A DNA stretch of 64,000 nt, from contig JAHWDD010000005.1 of NCBI GenBank assembly GCA_023897205.1, positions 4,650,001 to 4,714,000 on the forward strand, given 5' to 3'. Below the pieces are notes generated by a model. The model was not told the DNA's origin. It saw only the letters and a program-made list of their open reading frames with translations, and searched no databases. Each line of letters starts with the position of its first letter. The stretch's first letter is position 1. The DNA comes from Exophiala sp. HKRS030 (Eukaryota; Ascomycota; Eurotiomycetes; Chaetothyriales; Herpotrichiellaceae). The position numbers and the translations under genes are program-made. This document shows, one piece after another, positions 12,601-25,348 of the stretch.

Positions 12601-14041
12601 GATTCTGCACTATCGTCCAGCAGTGGTCGTATAGCTTTCGCTCCTTCATAACCCGTGTTCTTGGTTCGTTCGTGGAAGTCAAATTCTGTTTCCCGAAGGA
12701 GATGGTGCTCTTCGAGTTCACCTTCTTCTTTACGCCTCAGCGGGCTTCTGGCGATATGGTATCGGTAACGTTCTGTCAGCTCTACTTCGCCGGGTTTGAA
12801 GGCACTTAATAAATTCACGATATGCACGGCTCCATAGGTCCGTTCAAGCTGTGCAAAATGTTTGTCAAAACTTGGCTGAGTGGCTTCGGGTGATCGTGTG
12901 ATCTGAATCTTTTGCTGGCCCGGGATGAGGCTGCTGCTGCTTTCCCAGAAGACGGGGATACTGCCGCGAATCTGTGTGTACGAAAAACAAAGGCCTGTTG
13001 GCGACCAGAAAACTGTTTCAGTCTCAACAAAATTGGCCACATTTCCGTTGTCGTCTATGCCACGAGAATTGAATCTTGTTCCAGCTCGCCGCGATGACAG
13101 TCTAGATATTACGGTTAGTGTGGCGGGTAGACCATGGCCAACGCCTCGTAGCGGAGAGGATGAAGGAGGAATGGGAAGACTTTTCACAAAGCCCCGGATG
13201 ACCGAGGTGAGTAGTCGTGAATGATCGAGCGCTATTCTTTCATGATCTGCAAGTCGACTGCGGAATTTCAGCAGTGGATCGATCATATAAGAATTCCAGA
13301 GTAGTCCTTCGTCTAAGCTTGATATGTCCAGGACAGTATCTTCATCGGCACTAATGTAGCAGTAAGTAGAAAAACACTGCACTAGTGAAAGGAAAGAAGT
13401 CTTACCGATCCTGAAGTCGGCGAGTCAGGTCAAAATCAACACTGTAGTAAAAATTGCCACCGCTGAGCAATTTCCTCAGAGCATGGAACGGATGCTCAGC
13501 AGTGGAATCTGCCTGCTCGTAACCGCCTCCATAATCGACGTCGTCGGAGTGGAAACTCTGCCCAGGCAAGGGATTCGGGTACGGACCATGAGCATGGTCG
13601 TAGTCGGCTCGATTTAGACAATCTATTCGCACCGTTAGCAAGGCATCACAGGGCGTGGCACATGCAATGCGTACAAAACTCCACAGCGAAGATCTTTTGT
13701 ACCGTCTCTCCTGGGCGGACCGTGGCGACTTCCTCAGCTCCGGTGATAACACAAAGGAAAACATCATTGCTCAAGGTAATGACACCTAGAGTTCCCTTGG
13801 CCGTGGCGATGGGGTGAAAGTGTGTAAGGTCGATGGCGGACTTTTCGGTGAATTCCACCATACACCGAGGCGTGATGCTGTGGCGGCTTGCATTGGTCGA
13901 AGACAAACTCGTCTGGCTACTGATGCGAGCGGTGGTGGTATCTGTTTGAGAGTGAGAGTGTCGAAAGACTAAGACATGGTCGTCAGTTGCCAGGGCGAGA
14001 GTTCGGTGAGGATAATCATGTATCAATATTCGGAACGCCAT
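9686..14041 (-). CDS. synaptojanin-like inositol polyphosphate phosphatase (SAC1 + 5-phosphatase), two frameshifts
   Basis: Dephosphorylates PI(4,5)P2 and related lipids at the plasma membrane and endosomes; acts in endocytosis (yeast Inp51/52/53 type). Exons 14041-13675, 13622-13406 and 13350-9686; restored length 1416 aa. The SAC1 domain fills the first half, with the catalytic Cx5R motif CLDCLDR at about residues 484-490. The 5-phosphatase domain (roughly 630-970) shows GTYNLNGK, FQEIVELSP, WAGDFNYRIG, PAWTDRI and SDHRPVFA. The tail is Pro/Ser-rich with poly-Ser/Asn and ends in KYKPLLPS. One base is missing in the run at 10786-10789: NPWKDS then PEDDWVEIEKP. Another is missing at 10100-10104: PHQSLPP then SISGSLNHR. 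Adding one base at each gives an exact multiple of three and an open tail to 9686. Both domains keep their catalytic residues. Confidence 0.9.
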
Positions 14042-15148
14042 ATTATAAGATGTCGTCGAGTGATGCGCTACACCTGGCGCGGCGGCGATGAGGACGTGCT
14101 CATATGTTCGAATTGTTTAGCCTCTGGCCTGACAGCGAATTCGAGAACGGTTGAGGCTGGTGCTGTCTGGGCTTGATTTTGTCAAGTAGCATATCGCAAG
14201 GAATAGACCGATTGGAGAATTCCTGTACGATGTATCGAATTCTTCAGTAAACTAGCTTCCCAATCGTTCGTATGTATTCGTGCTCGAGAGGAAATGGAAA
14301 TGATGCTGTCCGTACTAGATATCACGTTGGTGGTGGGTTCGGGTCATTGGGCATGGCGGAAGTGCGGGTCAGCTGACCACTTGCTCATTTAGGTTGGTAC
14401 CTAGGTTTTAGCTGATATCAGCATTCGAGCAAGCAACAACGATACTCGATGCATTTCGCAGCCTCCTATGGCAATGACAGAGACAAATTATAGCCATGTC
14501 ATAAAATAATCTAATCTTAGAAGTGAATGGATTGTGGTACACAGTACTAAAATCGGATTTGCAAGTACTTTGCTTGCTTTAACCATGGCCAAGTGTGTAT
14601 ATGACCGAAGCGTCCTCCATACAAGGTCGTGTGGGTATCTGATGGTTCACAAACGCCAGACACAGATTGCATCTTTTCCAATAGCCGCATGTATCAGTAT
14701 AATGTCGTCGCCATCGAGTGTAAGCTGACACCCAAGCGATACCTCGCGCCAAATCACAACATTGCTCGCTCAACAAATGCGTGTAACATTGCAATAGATC
14801 GCTCAATCCAAAATCCTCATCATAATTCATCCAAACAAAGAAAAATGCATCATCCATTACCGCATCACCCGAGGCATGAAAAACCAATCCCGAATTTCTC
14901 GGGAGGAAAAAGCCATGCCTCCTGAAGTAGCCAATGTGAAAGAGTACACATCGTTGGCTTCGCAAAGTCATCATGACTCGGTGCAGCGATGAAAAACCCG
15001 AGAGATTGTCGCGACGATCGTCGGATTTCTGTACGGCAGTGCAATGGATGAAAAGTCGACCTTGCCGCCCAAATTTCCTTCCCATGCCTGGTCTCATTCG
15101 TTGCATTCTAATCATCCTGACTCATTGAGGCCACGACCGCGAAGCCTC
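14042..15148. other. intergenic region, phosphatase promoter
   Basis: This 1.1-kb stretch lies upstream of the phosphatase start and downstream of the ubiquitin-like gene's stop. A 178-codon minus-strand open stretch (14579-15115) has low-complexity, non-protein-like composition and is not supported. Confidence 0.45.
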
Positions 15149-17480
15149 TCACATTACGGTGCATCCACCCTGTTGCTCAGGGCCACCGTGCTGAGATCCA
15201 GCAGCTGATTCAGGCTTTTTATCCCCTTTTAAAGACCGCGCCGGCCTACTGGGTGCCCCTCCCATCATCCAACTTGCAAGCCCTCCGGGTCTTTTCTTTT
15301 TGGCTACTAGATTTTAGCTTTGTACGTGCAGTAGCGATAGCATTTCTTGCTTACCTTTCCTCTTGGGCCCACCTGGAGGATTGAGGATATCATCAAGGTT
15401 TAAAATCGTATCAGGACCAAAGTCGTCTATGGGAATTGGAGGCTCTTCCTCCTTCTTGGGCTCAGGAACTGGCCACAACATCATTGTGATGTGCATGTCA
15501 GGCTCAACCGTCGATTCCCAGTAGTTGGGCATGATGATCTCTTTATCAGGACCGATCAGGTCGTAACGGCCCTGCATAACATGTTCTCCGAGTCCCTCGA
15601 TGTGGGCAAAGGCTTGATTGATCAAAGCTTCCATGTCCTAGAAAAATATTAGTATTTCTCGTCACAACCGATCCAGCTAGTGGACTTACCCTCCACCGGC
15701 AACAACGCTCCCAAGGAAAATTATAATTGCGCCCAATGGCGTCTTTGAATCTGACGGGAGCTTTTTTCTCGGGAGGAGCAGCCGCCGCCGCCTTCTTTTC
15801 TGCCTCTTCAGCCTCAGCCTGCGCCTTGGCTGCGGCGCTCTCAGCTTCTTTCAATTTTGCTTCGGCCTCGTCTTGAGCTTTCTTAGCTGCCTCTTGAGCG
15901 GCAGCGGCAGCGGCAGCCGCCTCGTTCTCGGCGGCAAGCTTGGCAGCAGCAGCGGCATCATCGGCGATCTTTTTCTCCGCCGCAGCCTTTTCTGCTCGGG
16001 CGGCCGCTTCGTCTGCAGCAGCCTTGAGTGCGGCAGCAGCGGCCTCATTGCGAATCTGCTGCTCCCTGGCCGCTTGTTCAGCGGCTTTTCTAACCTGCTC
16101 TTCATAGGCGCGTATTGCCTCCTGCCGTGCCTCTTCTCGAATGCGCTGTTCCGCAGCAAGTCTTTCTTGAAATGCAGCAGCTTCAGCGCGGGCCTTTGCT
16201 TCAGCGGCTATCATAGCCTCTTCACGAATGCGTCTCTCTTGCTCAGCACGGGCGGCGGCATTTGCGGCATCGGCACGGGCCTTTTCAGCCGCCTGCAGCA
16301 ATGCCTGCTCTCGAATACGTTTGGCCTCTTCTTCTCTCTGCGCTTCCTGCCGTGATCGTTCCTCAGCTTGTCGCAGTGCTTGTTCACGTATCCGTTGTTC
16401 TTCCTTGGCCCTCTCCATAGCTTGTTGCTCTTTTGTAAGTTCTGCTTGAGCCCGCTCTTCTTTCATGAGATCGGCGAATCGCTTGAATAATTCTTCGGGA
16501 TCAGGCTCTTTGGGCTTTTCCAGCTTGTCGGCAGATGCGTTCACAGATGCAGGCCCAGGAGACTCTACATGACGATGAGGGAATCGGTAGTCTTGGTAGG
16601 GAAAGGGAGGTGGCATTTGTTGGCCGTACTGGACGAATGGCTGTGGGTATTGCGGCGGGTATTGTGGGGGGTATTGTTGAGGAAAATAACCACCACCAGG
16701 ACCGGGGAAGTTGACCATGGAAGGTGCATATGGTGCGCTGTACGGAGAACCGACTTGCGAGGGTGCATGATGACCATAGCCACCGCCGTAGCCTGATGGG
16801 GGTGGGTATGGGAATGGCTGGCCGTGAACGTATTGACCTGGAAATGGGACGGCCATTGGTTGAGGCTGGGAGGGCACCATCTGACTGGTCTGGTTCACAC
16901 GCGGGTATGCGAACATGGACGGATCAGAATGGGGATAACCGTTGGGAGGGGCATACTGTGATTGTGAACCCATCTGTGGGTATGGGTCGGGGCGAGCCAG
17001 AAATTCCTCGGTCGAGTCGCCACTTTCTGTGGGAGAGGTCTCTTGCAGCTCTCGTGTTCGACTGCGAGTGGCGTCACGAAGCGTTTGTGGGCGGCGGATG
17101 GTTTGGCGGCGTGAAGAGTTGGAGCGAGAAGTGTGTTGTTGAGGCCGATCGTGAGAATCTAGCCGCGAGGCCGAGTCTGACCCATCTCCTTCAGTTGTGA
17201 GTTCGTTGGGATAGATGACGTGAAATTCGCCAGGGTGGGAAGAGGAACCGCTCTGGCTCTGAGAGGGTTGGATGACAGAATAGTGAGGAGAGATTTCGGC
17301 AGGAGAGACGTTGACACCGTGTTCGAGGAGCTCGTCGTCTTGAGAAGTGTTGGAGGGAGAACGGGAAGGAGAGCGACGGTGGGTGATGTCAATGTGGGTA
17401 TGGTGGCTATGACTTCTAGACGACCTGTGGAAATGACGATTAGCCTTGACAGAAGGTGCCTGGCGAACAACGCACCCCAT
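15149..17480 (-). CDS. ubiquitin-like-domain protein with long coiled coil, N-terminal MGC and C-terminal CaaX box
   Basis: Exons 17480-15690, 15637-15355 and 15306-15149; 743 aa, no frameshift. Order: a basic, Ser/His-rich N-terminus; a Pro/Tyr/Gly-rich segment (about 170-310); a long Ala/Glu/Arg/Lys coiled coil (about 325-570); then the fungal ubiquitin-like domain. That domain runs from VRFKDAIGRNYNFPW across intron 2 to WESTVEPDMHITMMLWP, the conserved arrangement of this fungal family. A third exon adds about 50 residues and ends in CTVM, a CaaX box favouring farnesylation. The protein starts MGCVV, with Gly2 and Cys3 as in N-myristoylated, palmitoylated proteins, although residue 6 is Arg, not the favoured Ser/Thr. 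An in-frame stop upstream of 17480 supports this start. Membrane attachment is inferred; the cellular role is unknown to me. Confidence 0.8.
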
Positions 17481-20422
17481 CAGAGATTGGATATGGTCAA
17501 GGGATTACCACATTCACCCTGCCGTTGAGGCAGGCTGAATGAGGTAGCCTTGAGGTTTTGTTAGTTCTCAGGGATGCTAACCGAACCAATAACAGGGCGG
17601 GCCGTGGGATGCGGGACTAACAAGGTGGCCAGATCCAAGTAATGTGTCTTCTCTCAGCTCGACAATGCTTGGAATCAAGCGAAGAAGCGAGGGTATGGTA
17701 ATTGGTAAGGAGGGTGAGGGTGAGAGAGACGAAGGGTGGAGGGTGCTCGCACGCGTGGTGACTGCGGTGAGGAAGCAGAGGAGGAGTTCTTTTCTAAAGA
17801 TTCCGATCAAGTGGATCCGTGGGGTGCGAAGGGACGGGCAGAGGCTGCATGCGCATGTAACAAGCCGAGGGTAGAGGCCGATCGCCACGGCGCACAGAGA
17901 TCAATGTATATTTTGTTTTGTGGTCGACGGTTCGACTCTTGTAATTGACAATGGACGAAGGAAGTGAAGTGTCGAAGGACAAGAGGAATGATGGGAAACA
18001 AGGCCTGACGATGATGAGTCGACAACACGACAAGGTCCAACAGGAGACGAGGCCAATCGTGACGCCAACCAATCCCGAGGGCTCGTATTTGTGGGTGTGG
18101 TGACTAGGTGGCTCAGTGATGGCTCCAGGCGCCAGAAGGGGGAGAGTGAGAGAGTCAGAGAGCGAGAGTGTGAGAGAGTGTGTGCGCAGGGGCCAGGTTC
18201 CAAGGAATTCCAGGATTCAGGATGCAAGGACTCAACGCGAGACCACAGGCCACAGCCAACTGAGGACCAGAGGCTGCCTGGGTTTGATTCAATTTCTGAA
18301 CAAGAGATGGAAGATCCAGGCTGACGGGTGCGGTGGGTGTGGTAGATGCGAATCAACAAGTCCGAGTCCAGGTCCAGGTTGCAAGGCCAATGACAGGCTG
18401 GAAAAATAGCGAGTAAAACAAAAAGTGCTGCCCAATGCTGCCCACTCAATGCCCAGAGCCCACTGTCCGATGTCCACTGTCCACTGTTCAACTGACGCAG
18501 TGCTCGGTCGGTCCTCCGTACAACTAATTCCCCAAATATAGGTTGGGCTTCGTTTGATGAAATTTTTGATAGAGTCTTGTGGATAGTCGGGTGGGTATTT
18601 GGCTGTTAGTGTAAGGCAGTAATGTCCTCCCAGAAGAATCAATGTCCTCACTCAAAGCCTGCACCCGGTCGATGTTGTATCTTGACTTTTGAAACTCGTA
18701 TGAAGCCAGTCGTCGAACGTATTGAAGGGGAAAAAAACACCTCGTTTAACTGAAAGAGGCCTGGAAGGCGTTGGTTTAGGGGAGGCTTTGCCCTTTGGCG
18801 GGCTTTACAGGGGTGGTTAGGCGGTAGATGGGGCTTTTGGGGGGGGGCTTCTTTTGCCCGGGAAAGAAAAAAGTGGAACTGCCGAGACCGCCGGAGAAAG
18901 TGACCTTGGGGCAGCGCCGTCGCCCCTTTGCCCAAAATGTCGGCTAACTCCCTAGGCAGTCAAGAACTTTTCTTGTCTCTTGTCTCTTGTGGCCAACCCC
19001 TGCTTTGAGGCGCCGAGATACAAGTATTCGGATTTTTGTGATGACAGAATAAGATGAAAATGCTTTTGTCTCGGTTTTGTTGCTTTTATTTCGCGGTAGA
19101 CCAACTTGATATGGGTGAGAATCAATAATGGTCGACAAGTTGCCGCTATGCATCGAGTTGCTCCCAGAAGAAGGGAGCACAAGATGAGAAAAGAAGACTT
19201 TGATGCAATGTGGAAGTGACAGACGCTGTGGCGATGGCCTGAATAGCGGCCCAACCTGGTTCACTTGGAGTCGACAGATCGAATCTCCTACGAGGACTCT
19301 CCCACGACTTCCTAGTGAATCGTCTGGTGATATGTCGGGAGATCCCTTTGGAACGTTGAGCTTGATGGTGTGTCAAAAGGTTCAAGAGTACCTCTTCTAC
19401 CAAAGAAGATCACAAAGAGAGGTTGTTAGACAGGAGGCGATCATCACCACAACAACCATCTAATTGCGGATGTGCGTCTTGGGATGTAACGCACTGTAAC
19501 ACAAGGGTTTCGGCCAAGTTGGCAGATGGTCCCTAAGGGGTTGGATCAGGTAAGCGCTTTTTGCGCGCTGCCTTTCGTTGCTGGTGGTAAAATCGAAGGT
19601 TATGAGACATTGAAGCTCCTTAGTCAAGGAGGGACTGAAACTCGGCCAAATCCACGATTCAAGATGTTGGTTCGAAGCCAGGTTGTAGGTCTACATTGGG
19701 CTGTGCGCGTGGGTGCGTGGAATATGCTCTTTGATCATTCACCCTGAGGTCATTATGCAAACCTGTGGACCTATATATCAAGCTTGTCTGTCATCGACTC
19801 GATTGTCTTCCTGTCTGCTCTGCCAGCTGGCTGTTTCGTTCCATCTGTCTTACGGCCACAAATGAGAGGGTTTCTCTTTCTTTTGCCCCAAGACCACCCT
19901 AGAGTCATTGCCTCCCACTTCCCAACAAGTCTCCAGTCCTATGCAGAACCCAATATCTCGCTTCACTCACCTCGTGGCTTGCGAGGAGAAATCGGGAGAC
20001 AAGGCTCGCCGGGCTCCCCTAAGATGCGTGACCAAGCTGTGCGTGATCCACCGACTCGCCCATGGTCGCATCCTATTCGTCCGACATTGGGTAGTTTGAT
20101 AGTTGAGGCACCCTCAGAAAAGCTGCCACGTCTGCACCGCGCCAATCGCCGTAGGAAACAGAGTGCTGCCCAACGCACCCCGAGTCACCACAGAACACTA
20201 AAGGGATTTTGCCACAGCTGACATGGGTGTCCACATTCCACGTTCCAGTAGAACACACGATTTTCTGCAGGTACGTCCTCGACGTGCTGCCCGGGTTGAA
20301 AATTCGGAGTCATAAGCACGAGGTAGCTTGGAGGATGCAATAAGAACCATTTCGTTGACGTCGGGTTGCTGGTAATGTCAGGACGTTGATCGGATTCAAA
20401 AGCCGTGGGATTTTGGTGGGGT
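17481..20422. other. intergenic region, no supported gene
   Basis: Nearly 3 kb without a gene I can support. It contains the upstream region of the ubiquitin-like gene, which begins at 17480, and ends at the EMC2 stop. Several open stretches (17901-18491, 18944-19264, 19784-20221) lack protein-like composition or an ATG in a sensible place. A stretch of short GAGA-type repeats lies at 18140-18182. Confidence 0.45.
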
Positions 20423-21360
20423 TCATTTTTTGGACTTGTTCAACAGTTCCTGTGCCGCGACAAGCTCCGGCTGATCGGGCTTTGTCGAGTGTCGACTTGC
20501 CCTTTCCTTCACAATGACTTCAAGTCTGGAGGACGCTAGCTGGGCCAATTTTTGAAGGGCGTCTGGGGTGATGGCTCCGCTAGAGGATGCCTTCTGCGAC
20601 CCGGACTTCTGCAGGAGCTTGTCGCATGCAAGCTTGAGGCCATAAAATCCCCGTAAATAATCATCACAAAGTTCAATACTTCGACTGAAACGTTGCACTG
20701 CCTGCGTGAGGTGTTTTTGCCCTTCGGCGCCTTCCGAGGATACTCCAGCCAAGTATTCGAGCTCCCCAAGTCGTGCATGCAGGTTCCATGCATTAGGCGC
20801 GATGATGACTGCCTCTTCCAGAGAGAAGATGGCCTGTGAAATGAGTCCCTGTGAAAAATACAGTTCACTCAATTCCGACCAAGCCTCAATATCAGTTGGG
20901 AATGAGTCCAAGAAATCCACCAGGTTTGAGATTGCCTGCTGATGTCTTCCAAGGGACTTGATCAGAGCAGTCCTTCGTTTGTGAATAGGGACATTCATGG
21001 GTTCTCCGTTAGTATCTTGTTGTAATCATCAAGGATATGTCGTAAGGCTTCATCATTTTCTGCCACAGCTTCCTGATATAAGCCTCGCAGGCCCATGATT
21101 CGTTCGTTCTCAGGGCCGAATCTCTCGGTCAATTTTTCCAGGCACAGAAAGGCCGACTTATCGTCACCTGTACGCAAACACGCATGTAATAGACGTTCGA
21201 GGTCGGCCCACAGTTCCGGTGTGTCTGCGGTGTTGAGCATCGAGGCGGGAAACTTTGTGCTGACAGACGAGGCTCTGGCGAGAACGCTCGAGGCTCGTTG
21301 CGCAGTCTGAAGCGCAGAAGCTGGGTCGACCGACGAGGAGTGTAGAGGTGCAGTAGACAT
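20423..21360 (-). CDS. EMC2: ER membrane protein complex subunit 2, one frameshift
   Basis: TPR-repeat subunit of the ER membrane protein complex, which inserts tail-anchored and some multispanning proteins. Single exon from ATG 21360; restored length 312 aa, the usual size for fungal EMC2 (also called Oca3). TPR helices run through the middle (DIEAWSELSELYFSQG, NAWNLHARLGELEYLAG). One base is missing in the run at 20999-21001: the first frame ends DYNKILTENP, and the second continues MNVPIHKRRTALIKSLG, which is contiguous in this family. It is divergently arranged with the AP-3 delta gene. Confidence 0.85.
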
Positions 21361-22283
21361 GACTGTTCTTTCGGAAAGAGATTGTGTGGGGAGGTCTCGG
21401 TGCTACTCTCTGTTTTCTAGGTAGATGCGTCTGGCAACGATGGCGGGAAATGAGAAGTTGAAGTCGAGGTAAAAACCACGGGTTGGTTAGGCGCTATAGT
21501 CAAAGGCGATGCGTTGAAGGGCGAAATACTTGATACAGTAACCCGCGGTGCTTTGTAAAGCGTATTCAGAATTGTGCGGTGGGAATCTTCTCAAGACACG
21601 AATTGATCGACAAAGTACAAAATCGTATATTATCTACAGGCGATAAGTTCTGGTTCGACTTCACAATTGGTGGCCTCCTACTAACTCCCTGGCCGGATGA
21701 TGTTTTAAGGGAACAACGCGGAGAGGGACCTCCACAGGTCCTGGTAAGGTAGGTAGGCCGCAGGTACCTGCTGATTTTTGGTGAGTCGGCGGACAACAAG
21801 GTACCGAGTGCACCTTAGTAAGTACTAAGTATCGAGTACTAGGTAGTTAGTACCTAATACCTTGGTTAGGTAAGTAGTCGCGGTTATCTCTAGTTAACAA
21901 CATCAGCATGCCTAACTACTCCGGAGGTAGGAGTTGCACGGAGTTGGTGACCAACTAAGGACTAGTGTGGAGCACAGCGTAAACTCGAGTTTCTTCGACG
22001 GAGTGTCTTGGCATTGATTTGCTCATTGTGCCATCTCAGGCTCTTACCAATTCAGCATCAATTCGCTATATACACTTGCTTTTAACAATGGTCATCCTCA
22101 CAAGCTACTAGCTTACCCATCATCTACACCATAAAACCGATATTCTGTGTTTCCATCTCACATCTCTGCAAAAGCGTTACGGGCGCGAAACAAGAAAACC
22201 ATGTCACTGGTCATGCCGTAAACGATTGCTTCCTTGGGTCGTGTCTCGAAATTGCTTAGCCTAGGATTCCCTCCACCATCGTC
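21361..22283. promoter_or_regulatory. shared divergent promoter region, EMC2 / AP-3 delta
   Basis: This 0.92-kb interval separates two head-to-head start codons. It contains a cluster of GGTAGGT/GTACC-type short motifs at about 21,735-21,930, like those in the gene-poor region further right. No specific promoter element could be assigned. Confidence 0.4.
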
Positions 22284-25200
22284 ATGTTTGAAAAGTCGCT
22301 CGTGGACCTTATTCGGGGCCTGCGTAACCACAAAGGCAATGAGACCGAATACATTCAGGGTGCTCTCAAAGAGTGTCGAAATGAGATTCGTTCTCAAGAT
22401 CTTGACGTCAAGGCCACTGCCCTGCTCAAACTCATCTATTTGGAAATGTTTGGCTACGACATGACCTGGGCCGCCTTCAATGTTTTGGAAGTCATGGCTT
22501 CTCCCAAGCCAATGCAGAAACGTGTTGGCTATTTGGCTGCAGTTCAGACCTTTGGTCCCGAGACAGAGGTTTTGATGTTGGCTGAGAACCTTTTAAAGAA
22601 GGACCTCACCTCACCATCGATCCCTATCTTGTCCTTGCCATTGATTACCCTGCCGCACATCATCACCTCTTCCCTAGCTCTGTCGATTCTAACGGACTTG
22701 CTGCCGAGGCTGTCTCATTCACAACCTGCCGTCCGGAAGAAAACTATCGTCACCCTATACAGGTTGGCCCTGGTGTATCCCGAGACGTTGCGAGTAGCGT
22801 GGCCCAAGATCAAAGAACGCCTCCTGGATGAGGACGAAGACAGCAGCGTGACCGCTGCCACCGTCAATGTTGTTTGTGAGTTAGGTTGGAGAAGGCCACA
22901 GGACTTTTTGCCTCTAGCTCCCAGGTTATTTGACCTACTACTAGCCCAAAAGAACAACTGGATGGGCATCAAGATAATCAAACTCTTTGCCGTCCTGACG
23001 CCTCTGGAACCGAGGCTGGTCAAGAAGCTCGTCCGCCCACTGACCAAATTGATTCAAGAGACTACTGCAATGTCTCTCTTATATGAGTGCATCAGCGGTA
23101 TTATCCAAGGAGGCATTTTAGGTGGAGCAGAAAGCGGCGTTGATGTCGAAGAGGTGGCGGATCTTTGTATCTCCAAATTGAGAGGCATGATCGTGGTCGA
23201 TGGTGATCCGAACCTAAAATACGTCGCCCTTTTGGCTTTCACCAAGATTGTCGCTTCCCATCCATCACTGGTGGCAATGCAACAAGACGTCATCATGGCT
23301 TGCTTGGACGACCCGGATATATCCATCAAGATGCAAGCACTGGAGCTGGTTTCTGGAATGGTCAATAGCGACAATTTACAAAATATTGTGAATCGACTCA
23401 TGAGGCAACTCGCGACGTCCCCTTCTACAAATCTTGAGAATGGGCAGCCCGATGAAGGTCATACCGATCTCGAGCAACGACTTGTCCCCGACAAGCGAGG
23501 GTCTGAGATGGCTCCATTACCAGACGAATACCGTCACGAAATCATCGCCAGAATCTTGGAAATGTGTTCTCAGAACACATACAGTAACATCACCGACTTT
23601 GAGTGGTATGTTGAGATCTTGGTGCATTTAGTCAAGCATCTCCCCGCAGATAAACAAGAAACATCTTCAAGGACCGGATCAGACAAGAAATCGTCGCTGG
23701 CCAGTCGCGTTGGGGCTCAATTGATTGATATTACTGTTCGAGTCAAAGAGCTTCGGCCAGAGACGACAAAGGCCGCAGAGACTCTCGTCCTGTTGGCAAA
23801 CAGAACAATAGCATATCCCTCGCATGGTTCTGGCCAGAACCACATCCTCGGCTCAGCTGCCTGGATCTGTGGTGAATTCTCCAACAATCTCTCGAATCCA
23901 TATGAGGTTCTCAATTCTCTGATTCACGACAGCAGCGAGAGTTTCTCCCCAGAAACCATTTCTTTGTTTATTCAGGCTATACCTAAGATCATATCGCGCA
24001 TTGCTTCGATATCTGCTCAGGAATGGAACACTTCTAGGGGAACAACCATGGCATTACTCCTTGCTAGAACCACCGAATTCCTGGAGCGACTCTCATCACA
24101 CCCAAACCTTGAAGTGCAAGAACGTAGCGTTGAGTTTCTGGAACTTCTCCGAGTGGCAGCAGAAGCTCTATCATCGCAAAATAGAGATAGCTCAGAAGCG
24201 CCTCTGCTCCTCACGTCTGCACTACCGACCTTGTTTTCGGGCATGGAGTTGAACCCGGTTGCGCCTGCAGCTCAGAAGAAGGTGCCTATTCCAAGCGATC
24301 TCGATCTCGATGCACCAATCAAGAGCGAATTGGCTTCTATACTACAAATGTCGCAGGTCACCGACGAAGACGATTCATCGGATACGATATTCCATACATT
24401 CTATCATGACCGGGAACCCGCACCTGTCGTTACAGCATTCAATTCTTCGACGGCAGCTTCGCGTATGGTGGAGCCGAGTGAATCAGATCCTATTTCCTAC
24501 CAATCTGCTCCAGATTCGCCGGCTACTTTGGCACGACGGAAGGCGGAACGCATGACGCGGAACAAAGATGATCCATTCTATATTGCTCCAAGTAGTGATG
24601 CAAGTCCGCAGCTGCATGAAATCATCAGCAAGGCCAATGAAGCTGACGAGTTCGACATTGACTCGATTCCAATCATTGACTTGCAGATTGACCACAGTCA
24701 GACTGCGTCAGCAAACCAGGAGCATCCGATAACTCAACTTCGCGCCGGAAGGAAGAAGAAGCCAACACGAAGGTTTGTAGTTGCCGCAGATGAGAATCTG
24801 GATTTCGATGACGGTTCTACGATCAATCCACAGTCCTCGTCACACCCGACGTCGCAGACTGGGTCTCTATCAGCTACGCCAGATGCACGGACTCGGTCCA
24901 TGAGCCCTATGCCGGTCTCGCGACCACAGACCCGACCAACACGTAACTTACTGACGGTTGATTCGTCGACATTACAGCAACTAAGTCTTGAAGGCGGGCT
25001 GAAACAGAATCCGAGATCCTGCGGCGCGAAGCTGAAGAGCTGGAGATGGCACTGGCGTTGCGTGAAGTGGAGAGGAAGAGACTTGAGATGCAACGAGAAG
25101 TGGAGCGCGGTATGACACGGCTAGGTGAAGGGGTCGACGTGGAAGGGACGGTGGTGAAAAGGAAAAAGAAGAAGCGTGTCAAAGTGGTAGAAGGTACGGG

Positions 25201-25348
25201 AACGTCTGGTTTGGTGAACGACGGGGGCGACGCAAACACCGTCGTAGGAGACGAAGCAGGAATTGTCAAGAAAAAAAAGAAGAAGAAAAGGCGCGACCCC
25301 GCCGGCGCACCTGCGTCAGAGGATGCCGCTGGGGCAGGAATCTTGTGA
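22284..25348 (+). CDS. APL5: AP-3 adaptor complex delta subunit, one frameshift
   Basis: Large subunit of the AP-3 adaptor, which sorts cargo from the Golgi/endosome to the vacuole. ATG at 22284, single exon, restored length 1021 aa. The N-terminal adaptin trunk of HEAT-like helices occupies about residues 1-600 (start MFEKSLVDLIRGLRNHKG; NWMGIKIIKLFAVLTPLEP typical of delta). A disordered hinge follows, then a short coiled coil and a Lys-rich tail. One base is missing in the A run at 25002-25004: the frame changes from LSLEGGLK to TESEILRREAEELEM, after which the coil continues to the stop at 25348. Without the missing base the protein would end about 40 residues after the break. Confidence 0.9.

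Noticed and set aside
14579..15115. 178-codon open stretch on the minus strand
   Set aside because: Composition is Cys/His/Arg-rich and irregular, there is no recognisable domain, and it lies in the promoter side of the phosphatase gene.
17925..17945. GGTTCGACTC resembling a tRNA B box
   Set aside because: There is no matching A box or cloverleaf upstream; no tRNA gene is supported anywhere in the window.
22715..24244. Open frames antisense to the AP-3 delta gene
   Set aside because: These are shadows of the coding strand without their own domains or starts.
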